Below, one piece after another: positions 43,807-56,014 of a stretch of DNA of 64,000 nucleotides (its first letter is position 1; every line of letters starts with the position of its first letter). A program made the translations under genes and the position numbers. The stretch comes from Skeletonema tropicum (taxonomy: Eukaryota; Bacillariophyta; Thalassiosirophyceae; Thalassiosirales; Thalassiosiraceae), in the NCBI GenBank assembly GCA_037178625.1, contig CM074132.1, positions 2,046,001-2,110,000 of the forward strand. Reading direction: 5' to 3'. The notes beneath the pieces are model-generated. The model did no database searches. It saw only the letters and a program-made list of their open reading frames with translations, and had not been told where the DNA came from.

Positions 43807-44715
43807 ATGAACCGATCCATCCTACGAAACATATTATCTGTAGCTGTCGCTACATCAATACTGCACACGTCTTGTGTTGCACTGCTGTTCACATCATCAA
43901 CCTCTACACGGGGCAAGAGAGTGGCTTCTTCGTTTATACCATCAGTGCAATCTTCACATACTTCTGAAGACTCTTCATCAGACAAATACGACAAGATTTA
44001 CTTTGACATTGGGGTCAAAACACAACCCAACAATCAGCATGGCTCTAAGATACTTAACGTTGGAAGATTGTGGTTCAATCTCACTCCGACAAACCATCCA
44101 CACCATCTCCCTCTACACATATCCAATCTGTGCAGTCTTGCCGCAAGCAAACGAAAAGCCATCGATCCAAAGGCAACTTATGTCGGGTGCGCTTTCCAAT
44201 TCTCTCCAACAACAATCGATGATGGTTCCTTCAGGTATCGATGGGGCCACAGCTGCGATGGATATGGAAGGAATGGAATTCAGGCATCGTTAGCATCAGG
44301 TCAGATTACAGATTGGGATGAACCATTCTCTGATCCGGAAAGGATCAAGGAATGCGCTCATGATAGCTTTGGGGGGAAATACTACGGATGGAGATATGAT
44401 GAAATCTCTAACTTGTTGTCCATGGAAGAGGGGGGAGGAAATGACACTGCAGCAATTCTACTTACAGTCCCAATTCATGGCCCTGGAGCTGGAACTTCTA
44501 AATTTTCAATAGTCAGAGTGAGTGAGTCACCGAGAGAATGGGGGGAGAGGTTGTTACTCAATAGTGCAGTGGTTGGCTTTTTGGACTGCCCTGCGAATGG
44601 TGGATTTGGGGATGATACTGATGATGGTAGAAACTCTTTGCAAGTTCTTCGAGCCATGGCTCAACAAAAGATTGGTGTGCCTACAATTGTTGGTTGTGGT
44701 ATAGACATGAATTGA
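43807..44715 (+). CDS. Unknown protein with signal peptide, weak cyclophilin-like start
   Basis: 302 residues from ATG 43807. A hydrophobic N-terminus (about 8-28) looks like a signal peptide. The segment KIYFDIGVKTQ ... LHISNLCSLA (about 62-112) has the rhythm of the first strand and NF-helix of cyclophilins, and YVGCAFQFSPTTIDDGSFRYRWGHSCDGYGRNG fits loosely, but the core catalytic motif is not clear. Treat as unknown secreted or plastid protein. The 337-bp gap to the divergent haemoglobin gene is a likely shared promoter. Confidence 0.6.
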   Translation: MNRSILRNILSVAVATSILHTSCVALLFTSSTSTRGKRVASSFIPSVQSSHTSEDSSSDKYDKIYFDIGVKTQPNNQHGSKILNVGRLWFNLTPTNHPHHLPLHISNLCSLAASKRKAIDPKATYVGCAFQFSPTTIDDGSFRYRWGHSCDGYGRNGIQASLASGQITDWDEPFSDPERIKECAHDSFGGKYYGWRYDEISNLLSMEEGGGNDTAAILLTVPIHGPGAGTSKFSIVRVSESPREWGERLLLNSAVVGFLDCPANGGFGDDTDDGRNSLQVLRAMAQQKIGVPTIVGCGIDMN

Positions 44716-44884
44716 GAAAATAAACAAATCTGATTAATATATTGGTTGGAGTTCGGAGATATGAATACTGCTTACAAGAATTAAATGAAACCGCTATGAA
44801 AGTTGTTCCCCTTCAATGTAGTTGATAATTTTTCTGCTGCTTTATCTTCCCTTTGCTTTGACCACCTTCCTGGCAAACGCGTCA

Positions 44885-45917
44885 TTAAACCCTTCCTACT
44901 GCGGTTGATATTAAATTTCGCAGCATCCCAGCACGATGCACTGGAGCTATTGAAGATTGTTTAGTTGGAAGCGACGAAGACGGAAGTCTAGTATGTGGTA
45001 GCAATTCATTCTGCTCATGCCGACCAATTGGATAGTCATGGTGCAGCTGACTTTGTCGTTGTTGATGACGAGGAGGTTTTGTCTGCGGCTGTGGAGTTCC
45101 ATCTCCACTCAGCGAAATGCTGGATTGTTGCATTTCACGTAGTTGATGATGAAGACTGAATTTATGAGGAAGTAACTCATCATCCCGTGGAATGTTGGTT
45201 TTACTTTGTCCGCCACCATTATTATATGCAATTGTGCCCTCCCCCCACTGACGCCTAACTCCAGATGAAGATGACATGGATGCCGGAACGATTCTTGCAC
45301 CATGATGATTGGCTTGAAAGTGGAGTATTGGTCGACAATCAGCGAGTTGTGAACGCACTGCACATGATGTTGCATTACTACTCGACGAAGAATGAAGTGA
45401 ATGGGAGTGCTGTGTTTTACGTTTCTTTTTCTCCTGAACAATAACAAGGTATGCCATTGCCTGTGCTGCCTTATTCGTTGCCTCCCTTTCTGACAGCTCT
45501 TTCCATTCCCCAGTATCAGCACACTTTTTGAGAAATCTCCCGGGTGGCTGCATTGAGTAGATTGCTTCGACGTTTTCCTTTGATATCATCATCTTTTGTT
45601 TTCGGGTGCCCGTGATGTAGGCATCCTTGAGGATTGACGCAAGAAGGAGGCAGTTGGTCATTCGATTATTGAGGTGGACAAGTAAGATAATGAAGTGATG
45701 AGACAAAAACATTAGAATGTATCAACACACATCAGTCACAATCAAATAAAGGAGGCTGAGCTGCACTAACCCTTTTCTTCTCCAGCATTCCCCTGAAGTG
45801 TATGTTGCCGGGGTGACGATTGAAAGACGCTCCTCGACCAGATAGAACATCGTTGGGTGTTGGCTGCAGCATTATCTTTCGGTGGAGTGTTGCAAGTGCA
45901 GCGCTCTTCCTCTTCAT
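44885..45917 (-). CDS. Diatom-type NDVLSGRG/HPGN/PPGRFLKK domain protein
   Basis: Exon 1 from ATG 45917 (MKRKSAALATLHRKIMLQ) to 45771, intron 45626-45770 (GTTAGT donor, CCTCAAG acceptor), exon 2 from 45625 to 44885. The joined domain reads PTPNDVLSGRG-HPGNIHFRGMLEKKR / DAYITGTRKQKMMISKENVE-SMQPPGRFLKK-W, ending in a Lys/Ala-rich helix ATNKAAQAMAYL. This domain is widespread in diatoms (I believe Pfam DUF6824) and usually sits in proteins thought to act in the nucleus; its function is not established. The rest is Ser/His/Gln-rich and disordered. Confidence 0.8.
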
Positions 45918-46228
45918 TATTTGTCTCGTGTACAAGTTATGATGAAAAGCTGAAAGATGATGATGTCATCGCTCTTTGCGTTGCTGAGGAACTTGATCTT
46001 TCTCATTCATAAGAAGGTCATTGTCACACTACAGGTCTCGCATCTACCGATAGCATTCAGAAGGTGATGGGGTTTAAAGAAGAGTGATGGTAATGTGGAA
46101 TGGATGTCAAATGAGGCGTTTAAAAGTGATGTGTGGTACTAGTATGTACGTTTATGGTACTTTATTGTATGTAGAGGGAATGTCTTCGGTAGAAGCTCTA
46201 AAGTCTCAAGCACCTTGACGACCCGTTT

Positions 46229-46670
46229 GAATAATCGTAAATAACACCGGCCCGGCCGTCCATCACCAAACCGCAACACACCGTAACCATGGTGCCGCTG
46301 CCGAAATAGACCAACTTAATCGCCGACCTATCGGCCGATCGATGGCCAATCATTAGTATGGACTATTAAGTAAGTGCCGAAGCCCTCGCCGCAGCCAAAT
46401 CCCCAAAGAGAAGGCAGAATGGTGCCGATGATTTATGACGGCGATGTTCGGCGCTCGCCGGCCAACGAACAGTGCTTTTCGAACATCCCAATGACCGTTT
46501 CTTCTGCATCCAAGCACGATAACATGTTCATAATAGTCTATACTAATGATTGGCCATCGATCGGCCGATAGGTCGGCGATTAAGTTGGTCTATTTCGGCA
46601 GCGGCACCATGGTTATGGTGTGTTGCGGTTTGGTGGTGGACGGTCGGGCCGGTGTTATTTACGATTATTC
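46229..46670. mobile_element. 442-bp foldback element
   Basis: Arms 46229-46367 and 46532-46670 are about 97% identical reverse complements (139 bp each) around a 164-bp spacer. The arms contain GATCGGCCGATAGGTCGGC-type GC-rich sequence. It ends exactly where the older TIR element begins (46671). Young, given arm identity. No coding. Confidence 0.85.
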
Positions 46671-48068
46671 TTAGCCAGAAGATGCCCAGGGGATAATGAA
46701 AAAAATCACCAGCGATCACCATGGCGCACCTCGACCCCGTACGTGCCGACATCAACAACACTAGCTACACATAAAATTAGACAGCCCAACTGCAGCAACT
46801 CCCTCTCCAATAGCCTTTCTATGAAGTGGTGTCCTCAGATGGACATCAATCCACGCCATCGCTACTTATTATGACACCAAAGTAGAGGTGCCGGAAAATT
46901 GCGCTTTGACATCGGTGTGATGATGCACTTCCAATATGGTCTTCAGATGAATAGTTGAAGCTGCTCTGCCACTGAACTGGTTTGCAGACGCCATCTATAT
47001 ACTATTAAGCGGCGATCAGTCCCCTCTAGAGTGTGTCGGGGCGTTCTATGGCGCATGTAGTGGCATGGTGAATACAGTAGTTGAAAATTGATAATTTCCA
47101 CAAAATACATCAAAAAGGAGAATGCATATATCTGACAGGAAATGAAATGAGAGGGTGCCAAAAGTCTGTGAGGTGATGACTATAATATAACAATCAACGT
47201 GGTTGGTGTAGATATCTCTATTTCATTGCGGCTGCGACATTATTGGACTGGTTGAAATGTAGCATATTTTGGTGGAAAATGAAGAGCGAATGCAATCACA
47301 TACACGAGTATTTGAAGTGATATTGAGTGTATTCATCCTGCAAGTTGGGGACCCTTTCACCACACAACACCAATAGCCATCTGTTGCGAGCATTATACAG
47401 TGGTTTCAGGGTATCATATGACTCCTAACAGCACCATTCCTACCCGATGGGATCAAAGCAACAGCGGATGATTTGACCTACTACTCAATTATTACGTCTA
47501 ATTTGTATGTAATCAATAAAACTGATAATAATAATCAATCATCATAGTATTCAGAAGGTGTCTGCAATGCACCATGGCAATTAAATAACCGAAATCTATT
47601 AAATATGAGTATGTCATGATGTTGCCCGGCATGTGCAGATTTTATGTCTCTGGCGGTTAGAGCCGTATACCATCACAACGACGCCGATTCGGCCGCCACC
47701 GCTTACAGAATCGGAATCTACATAAAAAATGGGTTTAGGCACTATATTGTTTATGTTGATTTTGGGAATGTTGGCCCAATAGTAGCATGGTTTGCCGTCG
47801 GATTCGTCATGGAGGAGAGTTTTTTGTTAGTGTGTGATGCGTGATGGCCGAGCACCCCGGGCCGACGATGCCAGTGCTACTGAATTAGTACCCACAATAT
47901 CTTGTAGAATGGTCGGAATACCACCATGCCACGTTGCAGAGGCGTTCTAAACTAACTAAATGGAAGGTTGTTGGTCTTTGAACCAAATGAATCGACCTAT
48001 TATTGACATAGTTACGTGGTAAAGACGCCACCCGGGGTGGATCCGGGGTGTGGGCATCTTCTGGTTAG
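46671..48068. mobile_element. Non-coding 1.4-kb TIR element, copy 2 (uninterrupted)
   Basis: Ends TTAGCCAGAAGATGCCCA and complement of CTAACCAGAAGATGCCCA (16 of 18 match). The interior is the reverse complement of the 8047-10540 element without its two insertions. Short ORFs inside are not conserved between copies. Confidence 0.75.
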
Positions 48069-48351
48069 AGGTTATCTCGAAGTCTCAGCTCCTACATACT
48101 CCAAAGTACATAATCATAGATACCACCTACACAAATCACTTGCTTTCACCCTCCCCATTTATTTACCCTTGCCCTCCCCATCATCCCAAACATACCATCT
48201 ATCAACCAACCATCGCTGAGTAGAGATAACCGAGACCTGTAGTGTGGTCATTGTTGTTTACCACTCAATCTCACTCACAACTCACAAACTTTGCTGAGTC
48301 ACACCCGCCCCACAACTTTTCCGAAGCATCACGCAATGATACAACAAAATC

Positions 48352-49434
48352 ATGTCGATAGTGTGGATTGCTCTGCTATTATTCACCCCGTCTGCTCCAG
48401 TCATGAGGACTCGTCGACAATCAGCCAGACTTTCCGCAGAGGCAACACCAGCGAAGAAGAAGCAGAAAACATCATCATCACCGATGCCACCATTACTTGA
48501 TCTTGGAAAACTTGTCCGAGGTACATTGATAAAGCGGCCAAGTGCTAGCATTCGATCACCCTACGTGGCGGATGTGTCGCTGTTCCAAAAAGGGAAGAAG
48601 AAGAAGAGCAATAACAATGATAACGCCTATGCATTAGCACACGCACCTGCTCTCGATGTTGGAGGTATGTGTGCCCCCGGTTCAGACGTTTACCTATCAG
48701 AGCGCCCCGCTGGGGGGAAAACGTCACATGCCATTGAGTTAGTTCGAGGAGCACCATTGACCAACAAGGTATCGGACAAGGGTGTCCTAGTCGGAGCTCA
48801 TCCTAGACTTGGCGAGCTGATTGCGCAGGAGGTGCTCAAACGTGGATTGTTGAAAGATGAATTGATCCTAAAAGATGGTTGGGAGATGGGATCAGTGGAT
48901 GATGATAAAATTGATATGAAGCAGCAAGTAACAATAGGAGACAGCAGGGTAGATTTCCAATTGACTTTAGCTGACAAAGACAAAGAAGCCTCACACAAAG
49001 TTATTGTTGAAGTGAAGAATGTGGTCTGTGCTGATTACAAAGCTGGGACAGAACCTGATCAAAGAAATGACAATCATTGCGTGGTTGTTGCACCTCCTGG
49101 TAGTGATGGAGAAGAAGAGTATTCGCGCAGTGCGCTTTTCCCATGGGGAAGGTTGGGACAAAAATATAATGGCAGAGCTGTCGTGTCTGAGAGGGCTATC
49201 AAGCATTTGTTCAATTTACGAGATCTGCAAAGCGAGGATGTCACCACAGTTGTCATGTTCATAGTGAATCGAAGTGATTGTGAAAGTATGAGAGCATGCG
49301 GAGAGAGATGCCCAGTGTTTCGTGATACGCTCCATGAAGTTGTACAGGCAGGAGTCAAAGCTGTTGGAGTTAGAGTAAGATGGGAAGATGATGGAAAGTG
49401 CTTCTTTGATGGCTTTCTTCCAGTGAAAGTGTAG
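48352..49434 (+). CDS. SfsA family protein
   Basis: 360 residues from ATG 48352. The SfsA core starts near residue 48: LGKLVRGTLIKRPSASI, then AHAPALDVGGMCAPGSDVYL, GVLVGAHPRLGELIAQEVL, RVDFQLTLA, VIVEVKNVVCADY, LFPWGRLGQKY, HLFNLRDLQSEDVTTVVMFIV and a C-terminal FDGFLPVKV. The D...E-x-K pattern (VDFQL / EVKNV) fits the nuclease-like fold of the family. Bacterial SfsA is about 230 residues and was named for sugar-fermentation effects; DNA binding or nuclease activity has been suggested. The N-terminal ~45 residues are extra, with a short hydrophobic start and a KKKQK basic cluster, so targeting is unclear. Confidence 0.85.
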   Translation: MSIVWIALLLFTPSAPVMRTRRQSARLSAEATPAKKKQKTSSSPMPPLLDLGKLVRGTLIKRPSASIRSPYVADVSLFQKGKKKKSNNNDNAYALAHAPALDVGGMCAPGSDVYLSERPAGGKTSHAIELVRGAPLTNKVSDKGVLVGAHPRLGELIAQEVLKRGLLKDELILKDGWEMGSVDDDKIDMKQQVTIGDSRVDFQLTLADKDKEASHKVIVEVKNVVCADYKAGTEPDQRNDNHCVVVAPPGSDGEEEYSRSALFPWGRLGQKYNGRAVVSERAIKHLFNLRDLQSEDVTTVVMFIVNRSDCESMRACGERCPVFRDTLHEVVQAGVKAVGVRVRWEDDGKCFFDGFLPVKV

Positions 49435-49512
49435 TCAAATGCAAGAATTTATCATGATGTAAATTAGTATGAGAGTATAATTCTGAAACTATCATGGTTA
49501 TATTCATTATTA

Positions 49513-52500
49513 TTATAGGCCAAGAGCAGTCGCCGCAACTTCATTCAATGGGTTCAAAAGGAGTGATTCTTGAAGTGTGGCACAATATCCTTTTGAATGA
49601 TTGTCTTCATCCATGCTTCCGAGCCAGGAAACAAGTGACATGGCGTCGGATACAAGAGGTGAAGAAGGGATAGCTGATACCACGCTCTTTTCTGAGTATT
49701 CGACTAAATGTTCGTGATGCTCAACTTTTCGCCTTGGAGCAATCAAACAGGCATTCAACAATTGATCTTGCAACAAATCAAGTGCCTTGTCTGCAGCTGC
49801 TTTGGCCGACGACAACGTGTCTGACATCGCAGAGGCGTCATCCAGAGAAGAAGCGGCTTGGGTGAGTTCCTTTGCAAGGAGAAGCCACGACTCCCCGCTA
49901 TCAGGATTCAAAACAACAGCATTTCTTGCTCCGTCTAATGACCTCTCGTGTAGTGCTGTAGGTGTGTCAAGAACAAAATCTTTCGCTGCTTCATTCAATG
50001 ACTTTTCAATGCCATCATTCGGAAACTCCCCGATGTCCTTCTTTTCCAGTGATACAGCTGATGGGAGATGAATCTCACAATTAGTCACCGAAGAACTACT
50101 ATTATTTGAAATCTTCGATGTCGAGCGTGATGTCGCTTGCTCTATTCGTTCCACTCCTTCCTTAATTATTCTAGATGCTTCTGAAGAATGTAGCGCTTCC
50201 AAACCCTCCTCAATCCGAAAGAGGCCATCAATCATGGATGCACCAATGTTGCCACCTCCAGTACTGCTTTGGTGTAAAGTCATTGATATTCTACTCTCTA
50301 TCTTCGACGAATGATCCGCCAAAGAGGAATAGAGTTGATCATTAGATGTTTGTACATCAGCATCAGCTCTCCTACATGTCAGAGAGAGGCCGAGAAGAGC
50401 AGCCGGGTGCTGCATGATCTGCAGACTTGCACGGTACGCATCGCTGGCTCTTGTAAGGCACCCCTCTCGTGATGCTGGCGAATCGTGCCATGCTCTGGAT
50501 GTTTTCTCCAGCAAAAGACCTCTTCCGATCCACATCAAAGGAGTGTCTTCTAACTGTGTCAATGCATCCAAAATTTCGGCGCTCTTGTCTGTTTTTTCAT
50601 AGTCTGCATATAGCAATGCGATGCTTGACAGAGGTTCTGCAATTGACTTATCGATTTGAAGGGCACGGCAAAAAGCATGCTGAGACAGCAATGGATCAAC
50701 AAAGACAAGTGCTGAACCTAGTCCACACCACGCCCCTGCATCATTCGGATTGTGATCAAGGGCTTGAGAGAATGCATTTATGGAACGCAGAACAAGATCT
50801 TTGACTCGACCAGATACAGTTGCCAGATCAGCAGCTGTAGTTGTTGCATCGCCTCCACTCCCATCTCCCAATGCCACTGCGATTGTTTTCGCTTGAGAGA
50901 GTAAATTAATGCCTAGGTCTGTGCCCGTTGCTGCGAGCAAGAATGTTTTATCCTCTTCCTCGTCATCTATTCTTATCACTAACTCCAGTGCCTGTGCATA
51001 CGCCTCTTCGCCTTTTCTGATAAACGAAATTTTATCTTCAACTTCAGTAGGAAGTCTACTGTCAGCACCCTGCTTGTCTCCTTCAGCAGATGACATTTCA
51101 TCGAACACGTAAGGAGGCAATGCTTCTCCAAATGAGTATAAGTCTCCCAACAGCTTGATTTCGCAATAGCTTGAGTTTTGAGGACACAAACCCTCCAAAC
51201 GAGTGATAGCTTTTACAAGGTGCGAGCGACAAGATCCATTTTTACCTCCTTGAATGTCAGTTTTTGCAATTGAAAGTAACGCCTCGGCCTCAATGTAAGA
51301 TGCCATGCGAACAAGCTCAGTAGAACAGTCATCGCAGGCCAGCACATTATCACATTTTTCGGCGGCCTCGGCATAAAGACCCAAATCAAGGTCGCATTGT
51401 GCCCATGAGCAGAGTGCAGTTGGAGGGAGGGTTCCAGTAGAGGCGGCCTCTTCGTATGCCCTCAACGCTGCTGAATACTTCCCCATGCGACGGTAACAAG
51501 TTGCTAATTCCACCCATGTCATGCTTGCCTCGCTGTGCACAGTTGCTGTCATTTCAGCGTAGTTATAAAATCCTCCCAGCATATCGCTCGTGGGATTTTG
51601 GATGTCTCTGCACCGGAGCGCTTGCTGAAAGCAAATCACTGCCGTGGAATCATCTCCTTCATTTACTGCTTTGCTTTGACCCAGAGCTTGCCATGCCCAT
51701 CCATTCACTGGAGAGTTCTGTTCGATAGCCTTCTTACAAAGAGGCACGAGATCTTTTAGTTCAATGAGGCGTTGAAGGCCTCTGCCTGCAACAGGGTGGG
51801 ACGCATCCAACGATAATGCTTTCTGATAGCAGCCTTCCGCTCTCTTTGTATCATTCTTAGATTCATACCAGATTCCTAGAAGTGCAAACGGTGAAGCTTT
51901 CGATGTGTCCATTTTGGCAGCACGTAGGAGAGACTTTCTCGTTTCGTTTTCATCAGATTCATTTCCTAAACACTGCATCCGAAGATGGAACGAGGCAAGG
52001 GAGAAAGCGGCATCGAAATTTCCTGGTGCTTCCTTCACAGCGTCAGTCAAGAAAGAACGTGCGTCTTCAAAACGTGAAGATTGAATACAAGACTCGGCTA
52101 CCAATTGTCGAGAAGCACACAGCTGGTGGGAATGACATAGCTGCACCAAAGCTGGAGCGCACCACACGTACGAACAAAGTAAGGTAGGGGCGTCTCCTTG
52201 TGTCAGTGTTGGGTCTGATGGCAAGAGTAGATCGAGGGCACTACGAGCTCGGGTCTCAGCCACTTCGGAATCACCTCTGGACAGGCTCTGTTTTGCCAGA
52301 CCAATGAGGCATTGCACCTTCAATCTTTCCCGAACAAAGTCATTCACCGAAGCATCCTCTCCATCCATCCCTTCTAGTTTACTCAAGGCCTGACGAAACA
52401 GCTTGTCGGAAGCATCCACATTACCACCTAACAATCCATTCTCCAAATCAGCCTCCCCGATATCTAACATCAAATGTTCCAAGCTCGAAGAGCGGCGCCC

Positions 52501-54805
52501 CCAATACTTCGTTGACAACCTCAAAGCATCGCGGGCCTGCTTCAAAATAGTCCTCGCTTGGCCAACATTACAATATGGCCAAGGGGACAGATACATTCCC
52601 GACCAAACTGAAAGGAAGTGAAGATACGGCGTTCCAAAAAGTGCCTTCGCTGAAGAAGCTGGTAGCAAAGGAGAGTTGCAATCTGAGATGTTTTTGAATC
52701 CACCAGCAGCAGAAATTGTTGCTCTCCTTGCAATAGCAGTGACCGTATTGGTATCTACTCCACCCGCATCAAGTGCACTATCTATTTCTGCTCTACAACG
52801 CGATGTTTCAATGGCACATTCCAGGCGCAAAGCTAACTTCTTCTCCAAATCAGACTGGCTCTCTTTTGAAGAAAGTACAGATTCCTCATTCTTCTTCTCG
52901 TCCAACAATCTCTTCTCTTCGACACGCCCAGATTTACATGCAGTTAGGAAGCGTTGAGCATCAGAGAGCAAGTTTGACAGATTTTTGATCTCATCACTAA
53001 CGTCGTCACCGCTTTTCACCAATGGCTCACACATCCACGCAGCAACAATTATTGCCTCAGAGCAAGTTTCCAAAAGACTGCGAAGCGGCACATTCGATGA
53101 CAACTCAACACTATCTCCAAACCCTCCAATCAATGGTGAAATAAATGATATTAACACCTCCCACATTGCGAGAGCATCCTTAACAGAATTCTTACTCTTC
53201 TTTTGAACAATCACTGCCATTGCCTCCAGTCGTTCCATTTGATGCACCAAGGAACGATAACAATCTTGAACAATATCAGTCATTGACTGTGGAATGGTCG
53301 TCGATGAAGACGAAAGTAGTGACACAATTGCATCTCTCAATGCCAACGAAGGTAACAAATCCAACTTTAGCGAGTCCACTTTCCATTCCTCATATGCTTC
53401 TGCATAGACTTTCGTCCTAGTTTGCTGCTCCATTTCCTCCTTGGACGATGCCACCACCGCCTTTTTGGCACCACTTGTCGTCGTCACTTTTGATTTCTTG
53501 ACGGTACCAATACTAGCAACACCCGACTCTGGCTTACGATTGAGCATTGCTCGATACTGACGATGGACATCACTCCAAATCATGGACTCTTCTGCCAAAT
53601 AATCCATTTGTTCTTGAATGTAATGGTACAATATCCATGACTCTTTTGGTGATGAGGACACAACATCCTCTGCAGTAGTGGGGGCATCACATGCGGACAA
53701 TGCCTTCTTGGCATACTCCAGAAGCGATGGTACCGTCATAATTTCCAATTCGATTGGTAAGGGAGTCCTATCAATATAAAACTTTTGTACCAACTCCGTC
53801 ACGGACAGTGCACTCATTTTCTTCTTCTTCGTTTCATCATCCCCCTCACGATCCGTGCTATTACTACCACTACTATCCTGTTTTGTCGTCGTCTTCATCT
53901 CGTTTACTCGTTCACGAACTCCCCCCAAATACCCCACAGCTACTAACAAACTCAACTCTTTGGCACGTTTCTCATTCCCCTTGGCTTGAGCAATACGTAT
54001 CATATTATTCAGTGGTTGAATCGTCCGTGAATTAAAGTATGCTTTGTAATTCAACTCTGATCCATTATTGTCATAACTGCCATCATTATTCAACAAGAGA
54101 GCCGAATCCAAACATCGTTTCCACATGGGTGGTTGATCCATGGCATAATTCACTGCACCATGAAGATAATTTGCATATGCCATGGTATGAAAGACATGTT
54201 GCACTTGAGCTATTTGTTGTAATTTCAATTGACGAATCTTACTCCTTGGTAAAGAAGTGTCATCATTACTCTCACTGGTCAATAAGCAATGATGTCACCA
54301 ATTGTAACAGAGTATAAAATCGTCCATCGTCCACATCTTGACATCGTTGCAATGCCTCTCTGTATGCTTTGGCCACACCACCACCACCCTTTTTCATTGG
54401 CAATAACTGAAACGAATCGAGGTAATCATCCCCACTATTATAAACACTCTTGGGACAACAAATCGTAGCACATGCCGCAGCAGCCATCCCCTGCGCTGCA
54501 TTGAGCGCAGCCATCATGGGGGTGGGATAATTATTGGATGGAGTGTCGACATCGTCAATGGCCACTTTACCGGCGTTCATTTGAATTGAGTCTAGTAAGG
54601 AGATGATCCACTCGGAGTTATCATTGTTAGGAGTGTTGGGTGGGAGATTGATGGAGATGCCACGGGAGGCTAATTCGGTGGTTAGGACGAGACAGAATGA
54701 ATAGATCGCTGGGCTGCTGTCGGTGGAGGAGGTGGTTTCTGGTGTGGAGGCGATGGCCTCTCGGACAGATGTTAGGACTGCCTTGAGCTGCTTTGGGTTG
54801 CTCAT
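49513..54805 (-). CDS. Large TPR protein, Ski3/TTC37-like, one frame break
   Basis: Starts at ATG 54805; the first 177 residues run to a stop at 54272 in one frame. The other 1,589 continue in the next frame from about 54282 with no ATG there, so a one-base indel (or unseen intron) near 54280 joins them. About 1,760 residues in all, made largely of tetratricopeptide repeats, for example FDAAFSLASFHLRMQ, PFALLGIWYESKNDTKRAEG, GWAWQALGQSKAVNEGDD, AWCGLGSALVFVDPLLSQHA. Repeat content, order and the SPVNGWAW / RGLLLEK-type blocks fit Ski3/TTC37, the scaffold of the cytoplasmic Ski complex that feeds RNA to the exosome. The length is somewhat above the human protein. Confidence 0.7.
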
Positions 54806-55285
54806 CGTGATTTATGTTGCCACTGCTACTTAGCCGAGCGAGGGTGCTCATGTATGCATGATGATGATGTTGTGGGTTATGTTAGTTGCGGGTTGTGTTG
54901 TAGATTGTGGATGCTTTTGTGTAACATGTACATTGTAACATCATGTAACATGTAACATTAGTAGCATGATCAGGTTAGAACCAGATTTATTCCTTGGGCC
55001 AGCCAGCTTTTCACAACCACACAAAACATCATCACCATGAGATGAACATCACTCTCTAGCGCAGACACAGCTGATCCAGCCACGACGAAAGAGTGAATGT
55101 AATATCAATAACGGCATACAACAATAGCAATACATATTTAGTGGGCTGAGCAAAAAGACAGTAGAGCTACCTGCCTATCAATAAACAAAACGCACAAATA
55201 ATTGCAAAACCCATCAAAAAAACAATCCTACCATTTTTCACAAATTTACACACCAACAAAAACAAACAAATTCAAACAAAACAAA
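54806..55285. other. Divergent intergenic region
   Basis: Between the TPR gene and RPB8. Contains short CATGTAACATGTAACAT-type repeats near 54925-54958 and an A/C-rich 5' leader before the RPB8 ATG. No gene seen. Confidence 0.5.
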
Positions 55286-55750
55286 ATGGCCACCGCCGCC
55301 TCAGCCGCCCGCGTAACCCTCTTCGAAGATATCTTCGAAGTAACCGCCCTCAACCCCGAGGGCAAAAAATTCGATCGTGTCAACCGCCTCTCGGCCACCG
55401 GTACCACATTCGAATGTGATCTCCTCCTTGACATCAACTGTGAAATCTACACACTCCTCGAGGGTGAAAAGATGACACTCGTCCTAGCCTCCACACTAAA
55501 TCTAGATGGGTCACCTGATGATCATACAGCGTACAATCCATCCATGATGGCACGGAATGAACCAACACTGGCGGATAATTATGAGTATGTCATGCATGGA
55601 CGGGTGTTTGATGTGAGTTATAAGAAGGATGGGGTGGTGGTGATTGCTATTTCGTTTGGGGGGTTGCTTTGTAGGTTGACGGGGGATCAGAGGCATTTGA
55701 GCAGTGTGTTGCCGGATATGAGGTTGTATGTTTTGATAAAGAAGGATTAA
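55286..55750 (+). CDS. RPB8: RNA polymerase I/II/III subunit RPABC3 (RPB8)
   Basis: 154 residues from ATG 55286, preceded by an A-rich leader (acaaaATGG). The sequence runs VTLFEDIFEVTALNPEGKKF, FDRVNRLSATG, LLLDINCEIYTL, the expected central linker, then YEYVMHGRVFDVSYKK and ISFGGLLCRLTGDQRHLSSV, ending in RLYVLIKKD: the whole RPB8 fold at the usual length. Shared subunit of the three nuclear polymerases. The strong G/C third-position start is typical of a highly expressed gene. Confidence 0.95.
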   Translation: MATAASAARVTLFEDIFEVTALNPEGKKFDRVNRLSATGTTFECDLLLDINCEIYTLLEGEKMTLVLASTLNLDGSPDDHTAYNPSMMARNEPTLADNYEYVMHGRVFDVSYKKDGVVVIAISFGGLLCRLTGDQRHLSSVLPDMRLYVLIKKD

Positions 55751-56014
55751 TAATTCATAATAATATCATCGTATTATATTATGACTAAGGGGAGTTGGAA
55801 ATTATTGGAAGGGAAGTAGGGGGGAGACTACTTATCACTTTTGACCATGCCATGTAGATGGACACATAAGATACTATCTGAATCAAGAGCAAAACAACGC
55901 AAGGGGATGTAGGGCTACAAAAACTTACGACATTAAATTCAAATCATCGTTCGTTCATTATCATCTTTATCTCTACTACAGTTGCTACTACTCATTCTAA
56001 TAATCCTAATCTCT

